NCBI GenBank assembly: GCA_050944415.1
Contig: JBMNRA010000003.1
Location: forward strand, 1 to 64,000
From: Ruminococcus_G sp050944415
Lineage (GTDB): Bacteria; Bacillota; Clostridia; Lachnospirales; Lachnospiraceae
DNA: 64,000 nucleotides
Direction of reading: 5' to 3'
Positions 33,841 to 42,250 of the stretch are shown here, in pieces; positions within the stretch are counted from its first letter, which is position 1; each line of letters starts with the position of its first letter. The position numbers and the translations under genes were made by a program. Under the pieces are notes generated by a model. That model was not told where the DNA came from, made no database searches, and was given only the letters and a program-made list of their open reading frames with translations.

Positions 33841-35194
33841 AAACAGCCTCCCTTATCGCTTTTGCTTTCTGCAATGTTTCTTCATACTCGAATTCTGTAT
33901 CTGACTCACAGGTGATTCCGCCGCCCACTCCCAGATGGTAGCACCCGTTTTGATATACCGCCGTCCGTATCACAATATTCAAATCACAGGATCCATCCAG
34001 AGACAGATAGCCGATGGAGCCTGTATACAGTCCCCTCCGGCTGTGCTCCAGCTCATCAATGATTTCCATAGCTCTGATTTTAGGGGCACCTGTGATGGAT
34101 CCCCCGGGAAACGTCGCTTTTATCAGATCCATCAGGGACACGTCCTTTCTCAGCCTTCCTCTGACGGTACTGACCAGATGAAAAACGGTGGCGTAGGTCT
34201 CCACTGCAAAATGTTCCGTCACTTCTACCGTACCCGGTTCACAGACATGATTCAGATCGTTGCGTTCCAAATCCACAATCATCAGCAGTTCGCTTCTGTC
34301 TTTTTCGGACTCTGCCAGTTCCTGCCGCAGTCTCTCATCTTCCTGACGGTTTTCCCCCCGTTTTCTGGTTCCTTTCACCGGTCTGGTCTCCGCCCGCCCT
34401 TCTCTGACTTGGAGAAATCGCTCCGGTGAAGCACAGACAATCTGAAAATCGCCGTAATTCAGATAGGCGCCAAAAGGCGAGGGGTTATGCGTTCTCAGAT
34501 AGCGAAAAACTTCATAGGGATCCTTCCTGCTGTCCATAAAAAGCCTCTGGGTCATGTTGGCTATATAAATATCTCCCGCACGGATATATTCCATCATATC
34601 CTCAATAGTTCTCTCATACTCATCTTTCTCAAAATCCGCCTGAAAAGCAGCAAGTTTTTCGTGTCGCACTGGAATGTAATCATCCGGTTTTCTGCTGCAT
34701 CTTCTCGCCCATTCACTCAATTCCCTGCAGGAATTCTCAGGTGCGGTCTTTATTCCCCTTGCCGTTATATAAATTTCCTTTTTCAGACAGTCTTCTATTA
34801 TCAGGTTATCATAAAAAGTAAACCAGGCCTCGGGCATCTCTATTTTTTTCTGATGTCTGCCCGCAATATCTTCAAATTTTCTCCCGTAATCATAGGAAAA
34901 ATATCCCAGGCCTCCCGCTGCCAGAGGAAGCGCTGTATCATTTTCCTCCCGGTTGTCTTTCAGATAACTATCCAGAACCTCCTCCATAGATTCTCTCACC
35001 GGCTTTCCGTTTTTAAAGCACTGCCCGTCCTGCTCCCAGATGGTCAGACAGGGATTCTTTCCCAGAATGGAATATCGTCCCTGATCCCCTCTTAAAGAAG
35101 AATCCAGAAATACAAAAAACTGCTCTTTTCGGCTGCTTTTCGCCAGTTTTTCCAGAGGCACATAAAAATCCAGTTTTCTAACCATAGTTTTCAT
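33821..35194 (-). CDS. pabB: Aminodeoxychorismate synthase, chorismate-binding subunit
   Basis: About 457 residues of the chorismate-binding family. It makes 4-amino-4-deoxychorismate from chorismate and ammonia from PabA. Conserved segments include RPVKGTRKRGE, SEKDRSELLMIVDLERND, EVTEHFAVETYATV, TFPGGSITGAPKIRAM and GGGITCESDTEFEYEET. The short form without a fused domain is consistent with a separate pabA and pabC. The start at 35194 lies in the last codons of pabA after GGGAAAG; an ATG three codons later is possible. It is the middle gene of pabA-pabB-pabC. Confidence 0.92.
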   Translation of the reverse strand: MKTMVRKLDFYVPLEKLAKSSRKEQFFVFLDSSLRGDQGRYSILGKNPCLTIWEQDGQCFKNGKPVRESMEEVLDSYLKDNREENDTALPLAAGGLGYFSYDYGRKFEDIAGRHQKKIEMPEAWFTFYDNLIIEDCLKKEIYITARGIKTAPENSCRELSEWARRCSRKPDDYIPVRHEKLAAFQADFEKDEYERTIEDMMEYIRAGDIYIANMTQRLFMDSRKDPYEVFRYLRTHNPSPFGAYLNYGDFQIVCASPERFLQVREGRAETRPVKGTRKRGENRQEDERLRQELAESEKDRSELLMIVDLERNDLNHVCEPGTVEVTEHFAVETYATVFHLVSTVRGRLRKDVSLMDLIKATFPGGSITGAPKIRAMEIIDELEHSRRGLYTGSIGYLSLDGSCDLNIVIRTAVYQNGCYHLGVGGGITCESDTEFEYEETLQKAKAIREAVYESGDG

Positions 35195-35789
35195 AGCTTT
35201 CCCACCATTTCTCACAGAGTCTGATATAATTTTCCAGCAGTTCATGACCGTATTGAGTCAGTACGGCTTCCGGATGAAACTGTACGCCGTAAACCGGCCA
35301 GAACCTATGGCTTAACGCCTGTATGCTGCCGTCTTTCGCCCAGGCATCCACCTGAAGGCTCTCCGGAAAATGTTTACTTTGCACAGTCAACGAATGGTAC
35401 CTGGTCACTTGAAAAGAAAGGGGCAGACCTGCAAACAGTCCTTTCCCATTATGTGATATGGCAGTTACTTTGCCGTGCATGGGCCGTTCGCCCCGGGAAA
35501 CTTCAGCCCCAAAAGCATGACCAATAATCTGATGCCCCAGACATACGCCCAAAATCGGAACTCTCCCCGCCAGACTCTGTACCAGTTTCCTGGATTTTCT
35601 GCAGTCTGCAGGGTTTCCCGGTCCCGGAGAGATGATAACTCCCTCCAGCCGTCCCTTCCGGCTGTCTTTCAAAAGTTCTTCCACAGACACCTGGTCGCTG
35701 CGGATCACTTCTGTCCTCTTTCCGATTTCTCTTATGTAAACTACGAGGTTATACACAAAAGAATCGAAATGATCAATCACTACATACAT
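35178..35789 (-). CDS. pabA: Aminodeoxychorismate synthase, glutamine amidotransferase subunit
   Basis: About 203 residues of the class I glutamine amidotransferase family, supplying ammonia to PabB. It shows the N-terminal IDHFDSFVYNL, the oxyanion segment SPGPGNP, the nucleophile motif GVCLGHQ and the histidine/glutamate pair in VQFHPEAVLT. The start at 35789 lies after AAAGGAGAAATC; the frame stays open further upstream through the terminator hairpin but without a ribosome site. The fold is shared with TrpG, but pairing with pabB and pabC supports PabA, possibly shared with tryptophan synthesis. Confidence 0.92.
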   Translation of the reverse strand: MYVVIDHFDSFVYNLVVYIREIGKRTEVIRSDQVSVEELLKDSRKGRLEGVIISPGPGNPADCRKSRKLVQSLAGRVPILGVCLGHQIIGHAFGAEVSRGERPMHGKVTAISHNGKGLFAGLPLSFQVTRYHSLTVQSKHFPESLQVDAWAKDGSIQALSHRFWPVYGVQFHPEAVLTQYGHELLENYIRLCEKWWESYENYG

Positions 35790-35807
35790 GATTTCTCCTT
35801 TCTCCCG

Positions 35808-35852
35808 AAAAAACAAAAACCGGAGACAGACACGAATCATGTCTGTCTCCGG
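35808..35852 (-). terminator. Strong terminator upstream of pabA
   Basis: A perfect 13-bp stem CCGGAGACAGACA/TGTCTGTCTCCGG (35820-35832, 35840-35852) is followed on the minus strand by TTTTTGTTTTTT, just before pabA. Since a promoter lies upstream at 35905-35933, it could work as an attenuator of the pab genes or simply end the glycosylase transcript. Confidence 0.85.
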
Positions 35853-35904
35853 CAGTCTTCCGAAATTTTCCGGGCACACCGTACAGGTTTTCAATATTTG
35901 TTAG

Positions 35905-35933
35905 AGCATACCATAAACTTTTTCTGCTGTCCA
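35905..35933 (-). promoter_or_regulatory. Candidate promoter of the pab operon
   Basis: On the minus strand, TGGACA (35933-35928) and TATGCT (35910-35905) are 17 bases apart. The RNA would start near 35898 and pass through the strong terminator hairpin before pabA. Confidence 0.55.
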
Positions 35934-35940
35934 GTCTTTG

Positions 35941-36420
35941 TCACAGATATTTTAAAACAACTTTGTAATCATTTACCAGTTTCTCAAAGGAAACCCTGCA
36001 ATTGGCAGGACTGGTGGAAGGCAGTCGGAATGCTTCCATCTTCGTTTTTTCCTGGCAATATTTTTTATAAAGAGCAAAGGCTTTGGTTCCTGTTGCAAAT
36101 ACAGCCTGAATATCCGCCTGCTCCAATATGACGTTTATATCATTAGGAACAGGATTCTGTATACTTCCATCATCCGCTCCGCAGATATCACAGCTTGCCA
36201 GCACATCCCAGACAGCAATTTTATGTTTCAGAGCAAAAGAAATTTTCTCTTCTCTGGTCTGTGGACAGGGACTATTGAACACCCGGGCCAGAACCGGCCA
36301 GAACCGGTTTCTGGGATGACCGTAGTAAAAGCCGTTTTCCCTGGACTTGGGCGAAGGCATGGTACCCAGCATCAGTACTCGGGATTTTTCATCAAATACC
36401 GGTGAAAATTCATGATTCAC
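35941..36420 (-). CDS. Hypoxanthine (deoxyinosine) DNA glycosylase family
   Basis: About 159 residues of the uracil-DNA-glycosylase superfamily branch annotated as DNA-deoxyinosine glycosylase (TIGR04274-like). Family landmarks are VLMLGTMPSPKSRENGFYY near the N-terminus, GHPRNRFWPVL, and the C-terminal LPSTSPANCR. It would remove deaminated bases from DNA in the first step of base excision repair. GTG at 36420 is the chosen start; it overlaps the end of the type III nuclease gene by 11 bases. It ends the minus-strand run that includes the restriction-modification genes. Confidence 0.85.
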   Translation of the reverse strand: MNHEFSPVFDEKSRVLMLGTMPSPKSRENGFYYGHPRNRFWPVLARVFNSPCPQTREEKISFALKHKIAVWDVLASCDICGADDGSIQNPVPNDINVILEQADIQAVFATGTKAFALYKKYCQEKTKMEAFRLPSTSPANCRVSFEKLVNDYKVVLKYL

Positions 36421-38647
36421 TCTCTGAAGTTTCTGCATAAGCTTCTTCCACCACCTCTTCCAGCAAACGCCAGTGACTGCTTTCAATATCGTCACTGTAC
36501 TTGTCCATACAGATACAGAGCTGCCTGCTTTTTTCATCCAGCCGGACAAAGCCTCCCTGAAGTCCGTGATCCTGCAGATATTTCTTCAGGACACCGAATT
36601 TTTTTCCGGAAAATATATCAATATCTTCGCTTTTTCCGTTTCGTTTAAATCCGCCTTTCGTCTCCAGAATCCAGATTTTTCCTCCGATGCCCACCAGATA
36701 ATCCGGGTAAAAAGAATGCTGGTTCCGGCCATTGTCTTCATACACAATAGCAAAATACTCTGCTCCCTGATCGCCGTTTTTATAGAACCACTGAATCTCA
36801 TTTTTGTCTTCGCAGAACTTTTCCAGTTCTTTTTCCGAAGAAGACCGTATCTCCGCAGAAGCCAGATAGCCCCGGTAAACATTCTTTTTCATTTCCTTCT
36901 GCTTCTTGGCTTTGCTGTCATAGGTAAAAATGCAGGTTTCGGGAATAGTAAAATCCACCAGAGTCTTGGCATTAACTTTCATGATCTCCTGATCCAGCAT
37001 GTCCGCCATAGCATGACGAATAGCATTTTTCAGCCGTCTTTCATTATTCAGCACAAATCCGTATACTTCACGGGTGGTTAACATAAGAATCTTTTTCCTT
37101 CCGCGTACACTTCCGTCAAAAAGACTTCTGAGAATAGTATTCATCTGCCGGTAAGACAGGCTGACCCGGCGGCCCAGTTCCGCCACCGTATGATGATAGG
37201 CCCGCCCGTGTTTGTGGGTATCCAGAGGCTCATCAATAGTAATTATATTCAGCCCTTTTTTTCCGGCCTCCAGCACCTCATCCAGAGTTGCTACACGGCC
37301 GGAAATCGTATAATTCCGGATACTGTCTGTAAAAATATATCCGAAAGCCTCCAGACGTTTCTGATTTTCCATAGTGCGCGAATCAATGCCATATTCCTTT
37401 TCAAACCAGGCGTAAATGGACTGAAGAGCAGTTACATCATCTCTGGTTACCGGCACTGCCGTTTTCTGCTCACTTTTCAAAGTGATCCATTTATGTTCCG
37501 GTTTCAGATGCAGCGTCAGAGCATCCAGCGCATTTTTTCCCAGATGATTCCGGACACCTTCCGTAAACTTCTCGTCCAGAGTATACAGATAACAGCTGTC
37601 CAGCAGATCATTTTCGTAGTGGACCGCCTCCGGCATCCGCCGGATCCGCCCAATGGTCTGTATTTCAAAGGTTTCATTCATATTGTCCCGCAGTTTCACC
37701 AGAATATATGCCCTGGGGCAGTCCCAGCCCGTTGCCACCGCCTGCTTGATAATCACCGCATCCTGGCGTCCGTCCGCTTCCTCGATACCTTCCAGATTTT
37801 CCTTCCGGTCAGAAAGCCAGACCGCAAGGCGGCCATTCTCATATGTCAGTCCACGTGTCTCCAAAAAACCTTCCACTTCTCCCTGAAGATTTACCGATTT
37901 ATTGGGTATCTGAATAATAATCAGGGGATTGATATCCTTTCCTTTCTTTAAAAAGGCCGCTCTTAAGCTCTGCTGCTTGCTTACCGCCTTTTCCAGCAAA
38001 TAGGAAACCTGGCTGTCCACACTGATATTCTGGGCAAAATCTTCATTAATGATCAGAACCTTTTTAATCAGCCCTTCCGCAATCACCTCCGCTTCCGGAA
38101 TCTCAATCAGCAGAGCGTTCTTTACATTCCTCGGGGTGGCGGAACATCGGATAATTTTGTCCGCGTGAAAATAACTGATGATATCCTCTGCCTTAATGGT
38201 ATCATTCTGGTGACTTTCGTCTACGATTATTCGGAAAGTCAGCCCTTCGTCCAATGCATGCTGAATATGTTCCAGAAAATTGGTATGTTCCCCTTCCTTC
38301 AGCGCATTATTCCCCTTCTTCGTCAGTTTCTCCCAGTTGATAAAGCAGGCGTCATTTTCCTCAAAGCCTTCCGCCAGAACATCTGTCAGAAGTTTCGTCC
38401 GGCTGCCGTGCACGTACCGGTCCATTTTGGCTTTGCTTTGTTCTTCCAGATTTCCCCGGCCCGGCGTCAGCCAGACGAAAACCGTTCTCTCATATTCCCT
38501 GCAGTACTCATCCATGAACCTGGTCAGGATAATCGTCTTCCCGCTGCCGGTGCAGCTTTTTAACACAATGTCACGTTTTGCCGATCTCATGGCATCCATC
38601 AGCCTTCGAACGGCTTCCTTCTGAAATTCAGCCAGTCTGATCTGCAT
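36410..38647 (-). CDS. Type III restriction enzyme Res subunit
   Basis: A 745-residue DNA helicase-nuclease. Walker A SCTGSGKT is at 31-38, the DEAD-like box VDESHQND at about 140 and the SATPRN motif follows. A PD-(D/E)XK nuclease motif, YPDYLVG...WILETKGG, lies near residue 650-670. It needs the adjacent methyltransferase to recognise DNA. The length is below the usual 900 or more residues, so it is a compact form. ATG at 38647 follows GGAGGG by 6 bases; an ATGA overlap with the mod stop gives a less likely start at 38653. Confidence 0.88.
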   Translation of the reverse strand: MQIRLAEFQKEAVRRLMDAMRSAKRDIVLKSCTGSGKTIILTRFMDEYCREYERTVFVWLTPGRGNLEEQSKAKMDRYVHGSRTKLLTDVLAEGFEENDACFINWEKLTKKGNNALKEGEHTNFLEHIQHALDEGLTFRIIVDESHQNDTIKAEDIISYFHADKIIRCSATPRNVKNALLIEIPEAEVIAEGLIKKVLIINEDFAQNISVDSQVSYLLEKAVSKQQSLRAAFLKKGKDINPLIIIQIPNKSVNLQGEVEGFLETRGLTYENGRLAVWLSDRKENLEGIEEADGRQDAVIIKQAVATGWDCPRAYILVKLRDNMNETFEIQTIGRIRRMPEAVHYENDLLDSCYLYTLDEKFTEGVRNHLGKNALDALTLHLKPEHKWITLKSEQKTAVPVTRDDVTALQSIYAWFEKEYGIDSRTMENQKRLEAFGYIFTDSIRNYTISGRVATLDEVLEAGKKGLNIITIDEPLDTHKHGRAYHHTVAELGRRVSLSYRQMNTILRSLFDGSVRGRKKILMLTTREVYGFVLNNERRLKNAIRHAMADMLDQEIMKVNAKTLVDFTIPETCIFTYDSKAKKQKEMKKNVYRGYLASAEIRSSSEKELEKFCEDKNEIQWFYKNGDQGAEYFAIVYEDNGRNQHSFYPDYLVGIGGKIWILETKGGFKRNGKSEDIDIFSGKKFGVLKKYLQDHGLQGGFVRLDEKSRQLCICMDKYSDDIESSHWRLLEEVVEEAYAETSESES

Positions 38648-38649
38648 TC

Positions 38650-40314
38650 TCATCCCTCCAGTTCACTGTAGTAATACTCCGGCACTGTGCGTATCTCCAG
38701 TCCCTTCTCCTCAATTAAAGCCTCCTGGGCGGCCGACAGCAGAATATCACATCCCAGATAGACCACCCGGCAGGTGCTGGGGCATTGCTCCCATGTCAGT
38801 TTATGATCCGCTTCCTCCTGATCCGTAAGAAGCAGTACCTGCTTATTTCTTTCCAGATACTGTCCCCATTCCAGCTGAATCAGTTCCTGTATGTGCTCAC
38901 ACAGCTCATCGGCATATTCGTAATACATTCTGCCCTCTGTCTGCAGATAATTCACTTTAAGATAGGACAATGAACCCCGGTACTCCTCCCGCTCCATCAC
39001 CCGTTTCAGCCGCTCATAGGCAATTTCCCTGCAGACGCCTCCCTGATTGTCAGTACAGAGGATAAACTTCCTGTTTCCGCCGTCAGCTTTATTCTGTTTC
39101 ATTACCGCATGACCGGTGGTTCCTGAACCCGCAAAAAAGTCCAGAACGGTAATATCTTTATCCCGGTTAATCATATTGATCAGAAAAATATAAAGAGATG
39201 TGGGCTTGGGATAATCAAAGGGCGGAAGATCAAGAGCTCTTAATTCCTTTTCCGCCTCCTCATTGGTTCCCGCACCCAGCTCCCCGTTCAGCAGGTTCTG
39301 AGGCGTTTTATGAACCATTTTCCCCGTTCTCTGATAACGGATGGAGAATTGTTTGGATTTGATCAGAAAGTACGTTCCCTCCTCAATCTCTCTGTCCAGT
39401 GTTTCCTGTATCCATTTGTATTCCCCTGTTGCCACCAGTGGAGTTATGTTAACACCATCTTTTACCTTCACCGGCTGCTCCAGCTGAATTTTCCTGCTGT
39501 CATCCGGCCTGTAAATGCCGTCCTTAATCCGAAACCGTACGCTCCCCGGCGGAAAAGTCAGAGTTTTTCTTCCATTTCCCTTATTCAGAAGGGGCGCATC
39601 GTCACCATCTATACTTCCCTGCGAAAACTGATGGGAGGAATCCAGAACTTTCCCATAACAGAGAATATACTCCAGTTTCTTCCTTACTTTTTTGGAAAGC
39701 GCCGGCGCTGTGGATGTTTTCTCCCACATATACATGCCCACAAAATTCTGCTCACGGAATACTTCGTCACAGATCATTTTCAATGTGGTCAGCTCATTGT
39801 CATCAATATTGATGAAAATATAACCTTCCGGCTTCAGCAGCTTTCTGGCCAGCCGCAGACGGGAATACATGAAGGAAGCCCATTTGCTGTGATGAAAGGT
39901 ATCATTGGCATCCACATAATCATCGTCATAGATAAAATCATTCTTTCCCCGGTTATAAGGAGGATCGATGATGCACAGATCAATTTTTTCCCTGTGAGTC
40001 TTCAAAAGCAGCTGCAGAGAAGCCAGATTATCCCCTTCAATCAGATAGTTGCAGGGTCCTTCTCCTTCAATGCGCAGTTCTTTTTCTTCCTCAAGCCAGG
40101 GCAGATGAGTATCCAGAAGATCCTGTATTTTTTCCCTGTGTTTTTCAAAAACCAGGCCGAATTTTTTCCCCTTCAGCGTTTTTTCAATATCGTTTAAAAA
40201 GGACAGGAGCTCTCCGGTTTTCTCTCCCTCATCCTCCGACGCAATATGTTTTCTCAGATATTCCAGCATTCTCAACTGCTGTTCTCTTTTCTCTCTGGAA
40301 ATATTGACGGACAT
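38650..40314 (-). CDS. Type III DNA adenine methyltransferase (Mod subunit)
   Basis: A 554-residue N6-adenine DNA methyltransferase of the beta class. The catalytic motif CIIDPPYNRGKND is near 115 and the AdoMet motif VLDFFAGSGTTGHA near 390; the order of the two and the region between them (about 200-340), the likely target-recognition domain, fit type III Mod proteins. It pairs with the Res subunit immediately downstream, whose gene overlaps its stop. GGGGG lies 6 bases before the ATG. No phase-variable repeat tract was seen. The recognition sequence cannot be read. Confidence 0.9.
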   Translation of the reverse strand: MSVNISREKREQQLRMLEYLRKHIASEDEGEKTGELLSFLNDIEKTLKGKKFGLVFEKHREKIQDLLDTHLPWLEEEKELRIEGEGPCNYLIEGDNLASLQLLLKTHREKIDLCIIDPPYNRGKNDFIYDDDYVDANDTFHHSKWASFMYSRLRLARKLLKPEGYIFINIDDNELTTLKMICDEVFREQNFVGMYMWEKTSTAPALSKKVRKKLEYILCYGKVLDSSHQFSQGSIDGDDAPLLNKGNGRKTLTFPPGSVRFRIKDGIYRPDDSRKIQLEQPVKVKDGVNITPLVATGEYKWIQETLDREIEEGTYFLIKSKQFSIRYQRTGKMVHKTPQNLLNGELGAGTNEEAEKELRALDLPPFDYPKPTSLYIFLINMINRDKDITVLDFFAGSGTTGHAVMKQNKADGGNRKFILCTDNQGGVCREIAYERLKRVMEREEYRGSLSYLKVNYLQTEGRMYYEYADELCEHIQELIQLEWGQYLERNKQVLLLTDQEEADHKLTWEQCPSTCRVVYLGCDILLSAAQEALIEEKGLEIRTVPEYYYSELEG

Positions 40315-40315
40315 A

Positions 40316-40918
40316 TCAGTCCCCCTTTATCTGTTCATATTCTGCCACTGCTTCATTTACTTCCTGCTCGCAGGAACGCATGGCCATAATGGTTTTTTCA
40401 AAAAGCTCATTTAATTCCCAGCCCAGCATCTGAGCACCTTTTTCAATGACTTCGCGGGAACATCCGGCAGCAAACCGCTTATCCTTGAACTTTTTCTTCA
40501 GACTTTTCACTTCCATGTCCATCACGCTTCTGGAAGGCCGCATAAGTGCCGCCGCACCGATAAGTCCCGTCAGTTCATCCGCTGCAAAAAGAACCTTTTC
40601 CATCAGATGTTCCGGTTCCACATCCGAACACAGCCCAAACCCATGGGAGCAAACGGAACGAATCATGTCCTCGCCCACACCGCCTTCTCTTAACAATTCC
40701 GGCGCCTTCTGGCAATGCTGATTGGGATACAACTCAAAATCTATGTCATGGAGCAGGCCGGTAATTCCCCAGTAGTCCTCCTCCTGTTCAAACCCCAGTT
40801 CTTTTGCGTACCAGCGCATCACGCCTTCCACTGTCAGTCCGTGCCGGATATGAAAGCTGTCCTTATTATATTTTTTCAAAAGTTCCAGTGCCTGATCTCT
40901 TGTAATCTTCGATTTCAC
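40316..40918 (-). CDS. HD-domain hydrolase upstream of the restriction-modification pair
   Basis: A 200-residue HD phosphohydrolase. The histidine FHIRHGLTVEG and the HD pair in LLHDIDFELYP are visible, with a later histidine in SHGFG and the ADE of FAADELTG. Proteins of this kind act on nucleotides or second messengers, but the substrate is unknown. GTG at 40918 follows AGGAGG by 10 bases. It ends one base before the mod gene starts and begins 14 bases after nagA, so it may be read with both. Its possible role in the defence run is not known. Confidence 0.85.
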   Translation of the reverse strand: MKSKITRDQALELLKKYNKDSFHIRHGLTVEGVMRWYAKELGFEQEEDYWGITGLLHDIDFELYPNQHCQKAPELLREGGVGEDMIRSVCSHGFGLCSDVEPEHLMEKVLFAADELTGLIGAAALMRPSRSVMDMEVKSLKKKFKDKRFAAGCSREVIEKGAQMLGWELNELFEKTIMAMRSCEQEVNEAVAEYEQIKGD

Positions 40919-40932
40919 TTTATTTTTTCCTC

Positions 40933-42036
40933 CTATATAACCCGCAGCAGATTTAAATCCTGATCCACAAGAAGCAGATCGGCTCTTTTCCCTGGCGAAA
41001 CAGAACCCACCTTCTCAAAAATACCGATGCTTTTTGCCGGGTTTGCCGTAGCTGCCAGTATGGCATCTTCTTCCGGGACTCCAAACGCTATGGTACGTTT
41101 CATACATTCAAACAAATTGACAGCGGAACCGGCGATGGTTCCGTCCGAAAGAACCGCTTTTCCCTCCTGTACCGTAACCTTCTGACCACCCAGACGATAA
41201 GTCCCATCCTTCATGCCTGCCGCCATCATGGAATCACTGATCAGAACCACACGTTCTCTTCCGAACATAGCAAAAGTGCTGCGCACCACAGAAGGATGCA
41301 CATGAATGCCGTCTCCGATCAGCTCAACCCGCACATGCGTACTGTCAAAAGCCGCTCCAACAAGTCCCGGTTTTCTATGCCCGAAGGGAGCCATGGCATT
41401 ATAGAGATGAGTAACATGGGAAACCCCATGTTCAAAAGCCATTTTCGCCCGGTCATAATCCGCATTTGTATGGCCCAGGGAAATTACCACCTCGTCTTTT
41501 AACTCCTTCAGAAATCTTTCCGCACTTTTCCGCTCAGGAGCCACCGTCACCAGACGGATTTTTCCTCCGCTGGCCTCATTACATGCCCGAAAAAAATCAA
41601 CATCCGGCAAAATGATATCTTCTTCCCGGTGAGCTCCCCTTCTGAACGGAGACAGAAAGGGGCCTTCCATATTGATTCCCACAACAGAGGCCTGATCCTC
41701 TGATTCTTCCAGTTCTCTCACAGAAGCCATAATCTCCAGCAGCTTCTTCCGCGAAAACGTCATGGATGTGGGACAGTAGGAAGTGACGCCGTAACGCTTC
41801 TGGTAGCGGAGTATTTTTTTTAATCCCTCCGGATCTCCGTCTGAAAAATCAGCGCCCAGGGCGCCATGACTGTGTATGTCGATCAGACCCGGAATTACTT
41901 TCAGCCCTGTCCCGTCAATTTCCTGAAGATCTGTCACATCTCTTCGTGAACGGACGATTCTGTGATTTTCAATATAAATGTCCTGTCTCCGATATTTTCC
42001 TTCTTCCTGAAATACCAGACCGTTTCTGATAATCAC
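40933..42036 (-). CDS. nagA: N-acetylglucosamine-6-phosphate deacetylase
   Basis: A 367-residue amidohydrolase that removes the acetyl group from GlcNAc-6-phosphate, feeding amino sugars to glycolysis or wall synthesis. Visible landmarks are the metal motif GLIDIHSHG, NMEGPFLSPFRRGAHRE, SLGHTNADYDRA, the HLYNAMAPFGHRKPGLVGA loop and the SDSMMAAGMKDG segment. GTG is the start at 42036, after AGGAGA. No sugar uptake or NagB gene is nearby in this window. It is the first gene of the run that continues into HD, mod and res. Confidence 0.93.
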   Translation of the reverse strand: MIIRNGLVFQEEGKYRRQDIYIENHRIVRSRRDVTDLQEIDGTGLKVIPGLIDIHSHGALGADFSDGDPEGLKKILRYQKRYGVTSYCPTSMTFSRKKLLEIMASVRELEESEDQASVVGINMEGPFLSPFRRGAHREEDIILPDVDFFRACNEASGGKIRLVTVAPERKSAERFLKELKDEVVISLGHTNADYDRAKMAFEHGVSHVTHLYNAMAPFGHRKPGLVGAAFDSTHVRVELIGDGIHVHPSVVRSTFAMFGRERVVLISDSMMAAGMKDGTYRLGGQKVTVQEGKAVLSDGTIAGSAVNLFECMKRTIAFGVPEEDAILAATANPAKSIGIFEKVGSVSPGKRADLLLVDQDLNLLRVI

Positions 42037-42138
42037 CGGTTTTCTCCTGTAAATCTCAAATAATTTTTACCGCATCCTTATTATACGGACTGAACCGAAT
42101 CTTTTCAATACTGCCCGGCAGAAAACCTGAAAACACAT

Positions 42139-42164
42139 ATGGGGATATGATTTCATATCCCCAT
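42139..42164. terminator. Perfect 12-bp hairpin, probable terminator
   Basis: ATGGGGATATGA (42139-42150) and its exact inverse (42153-42164) are separated by 2 bases. The T tract downstream on the minus strand is weak. It may end the oxidoreductase transcript before nagA. Confidence 0.6.
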
Positions 42165-42250
42165 GTTCCAGACTGTACTGCAGCCGCTTTGCAGACAACT
42201 TCGTACTCTTATTCTGTTTCATACAGCCGTAAAGAGAACAGGCCTTCACT

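Noticed and set aside
42067..42249. 60-codon frame between nagA and the oxidoreductase gene
   Set aside because: No ribosome site, composition unlike a protein, and it contains the perfect 12-bp hairpin.
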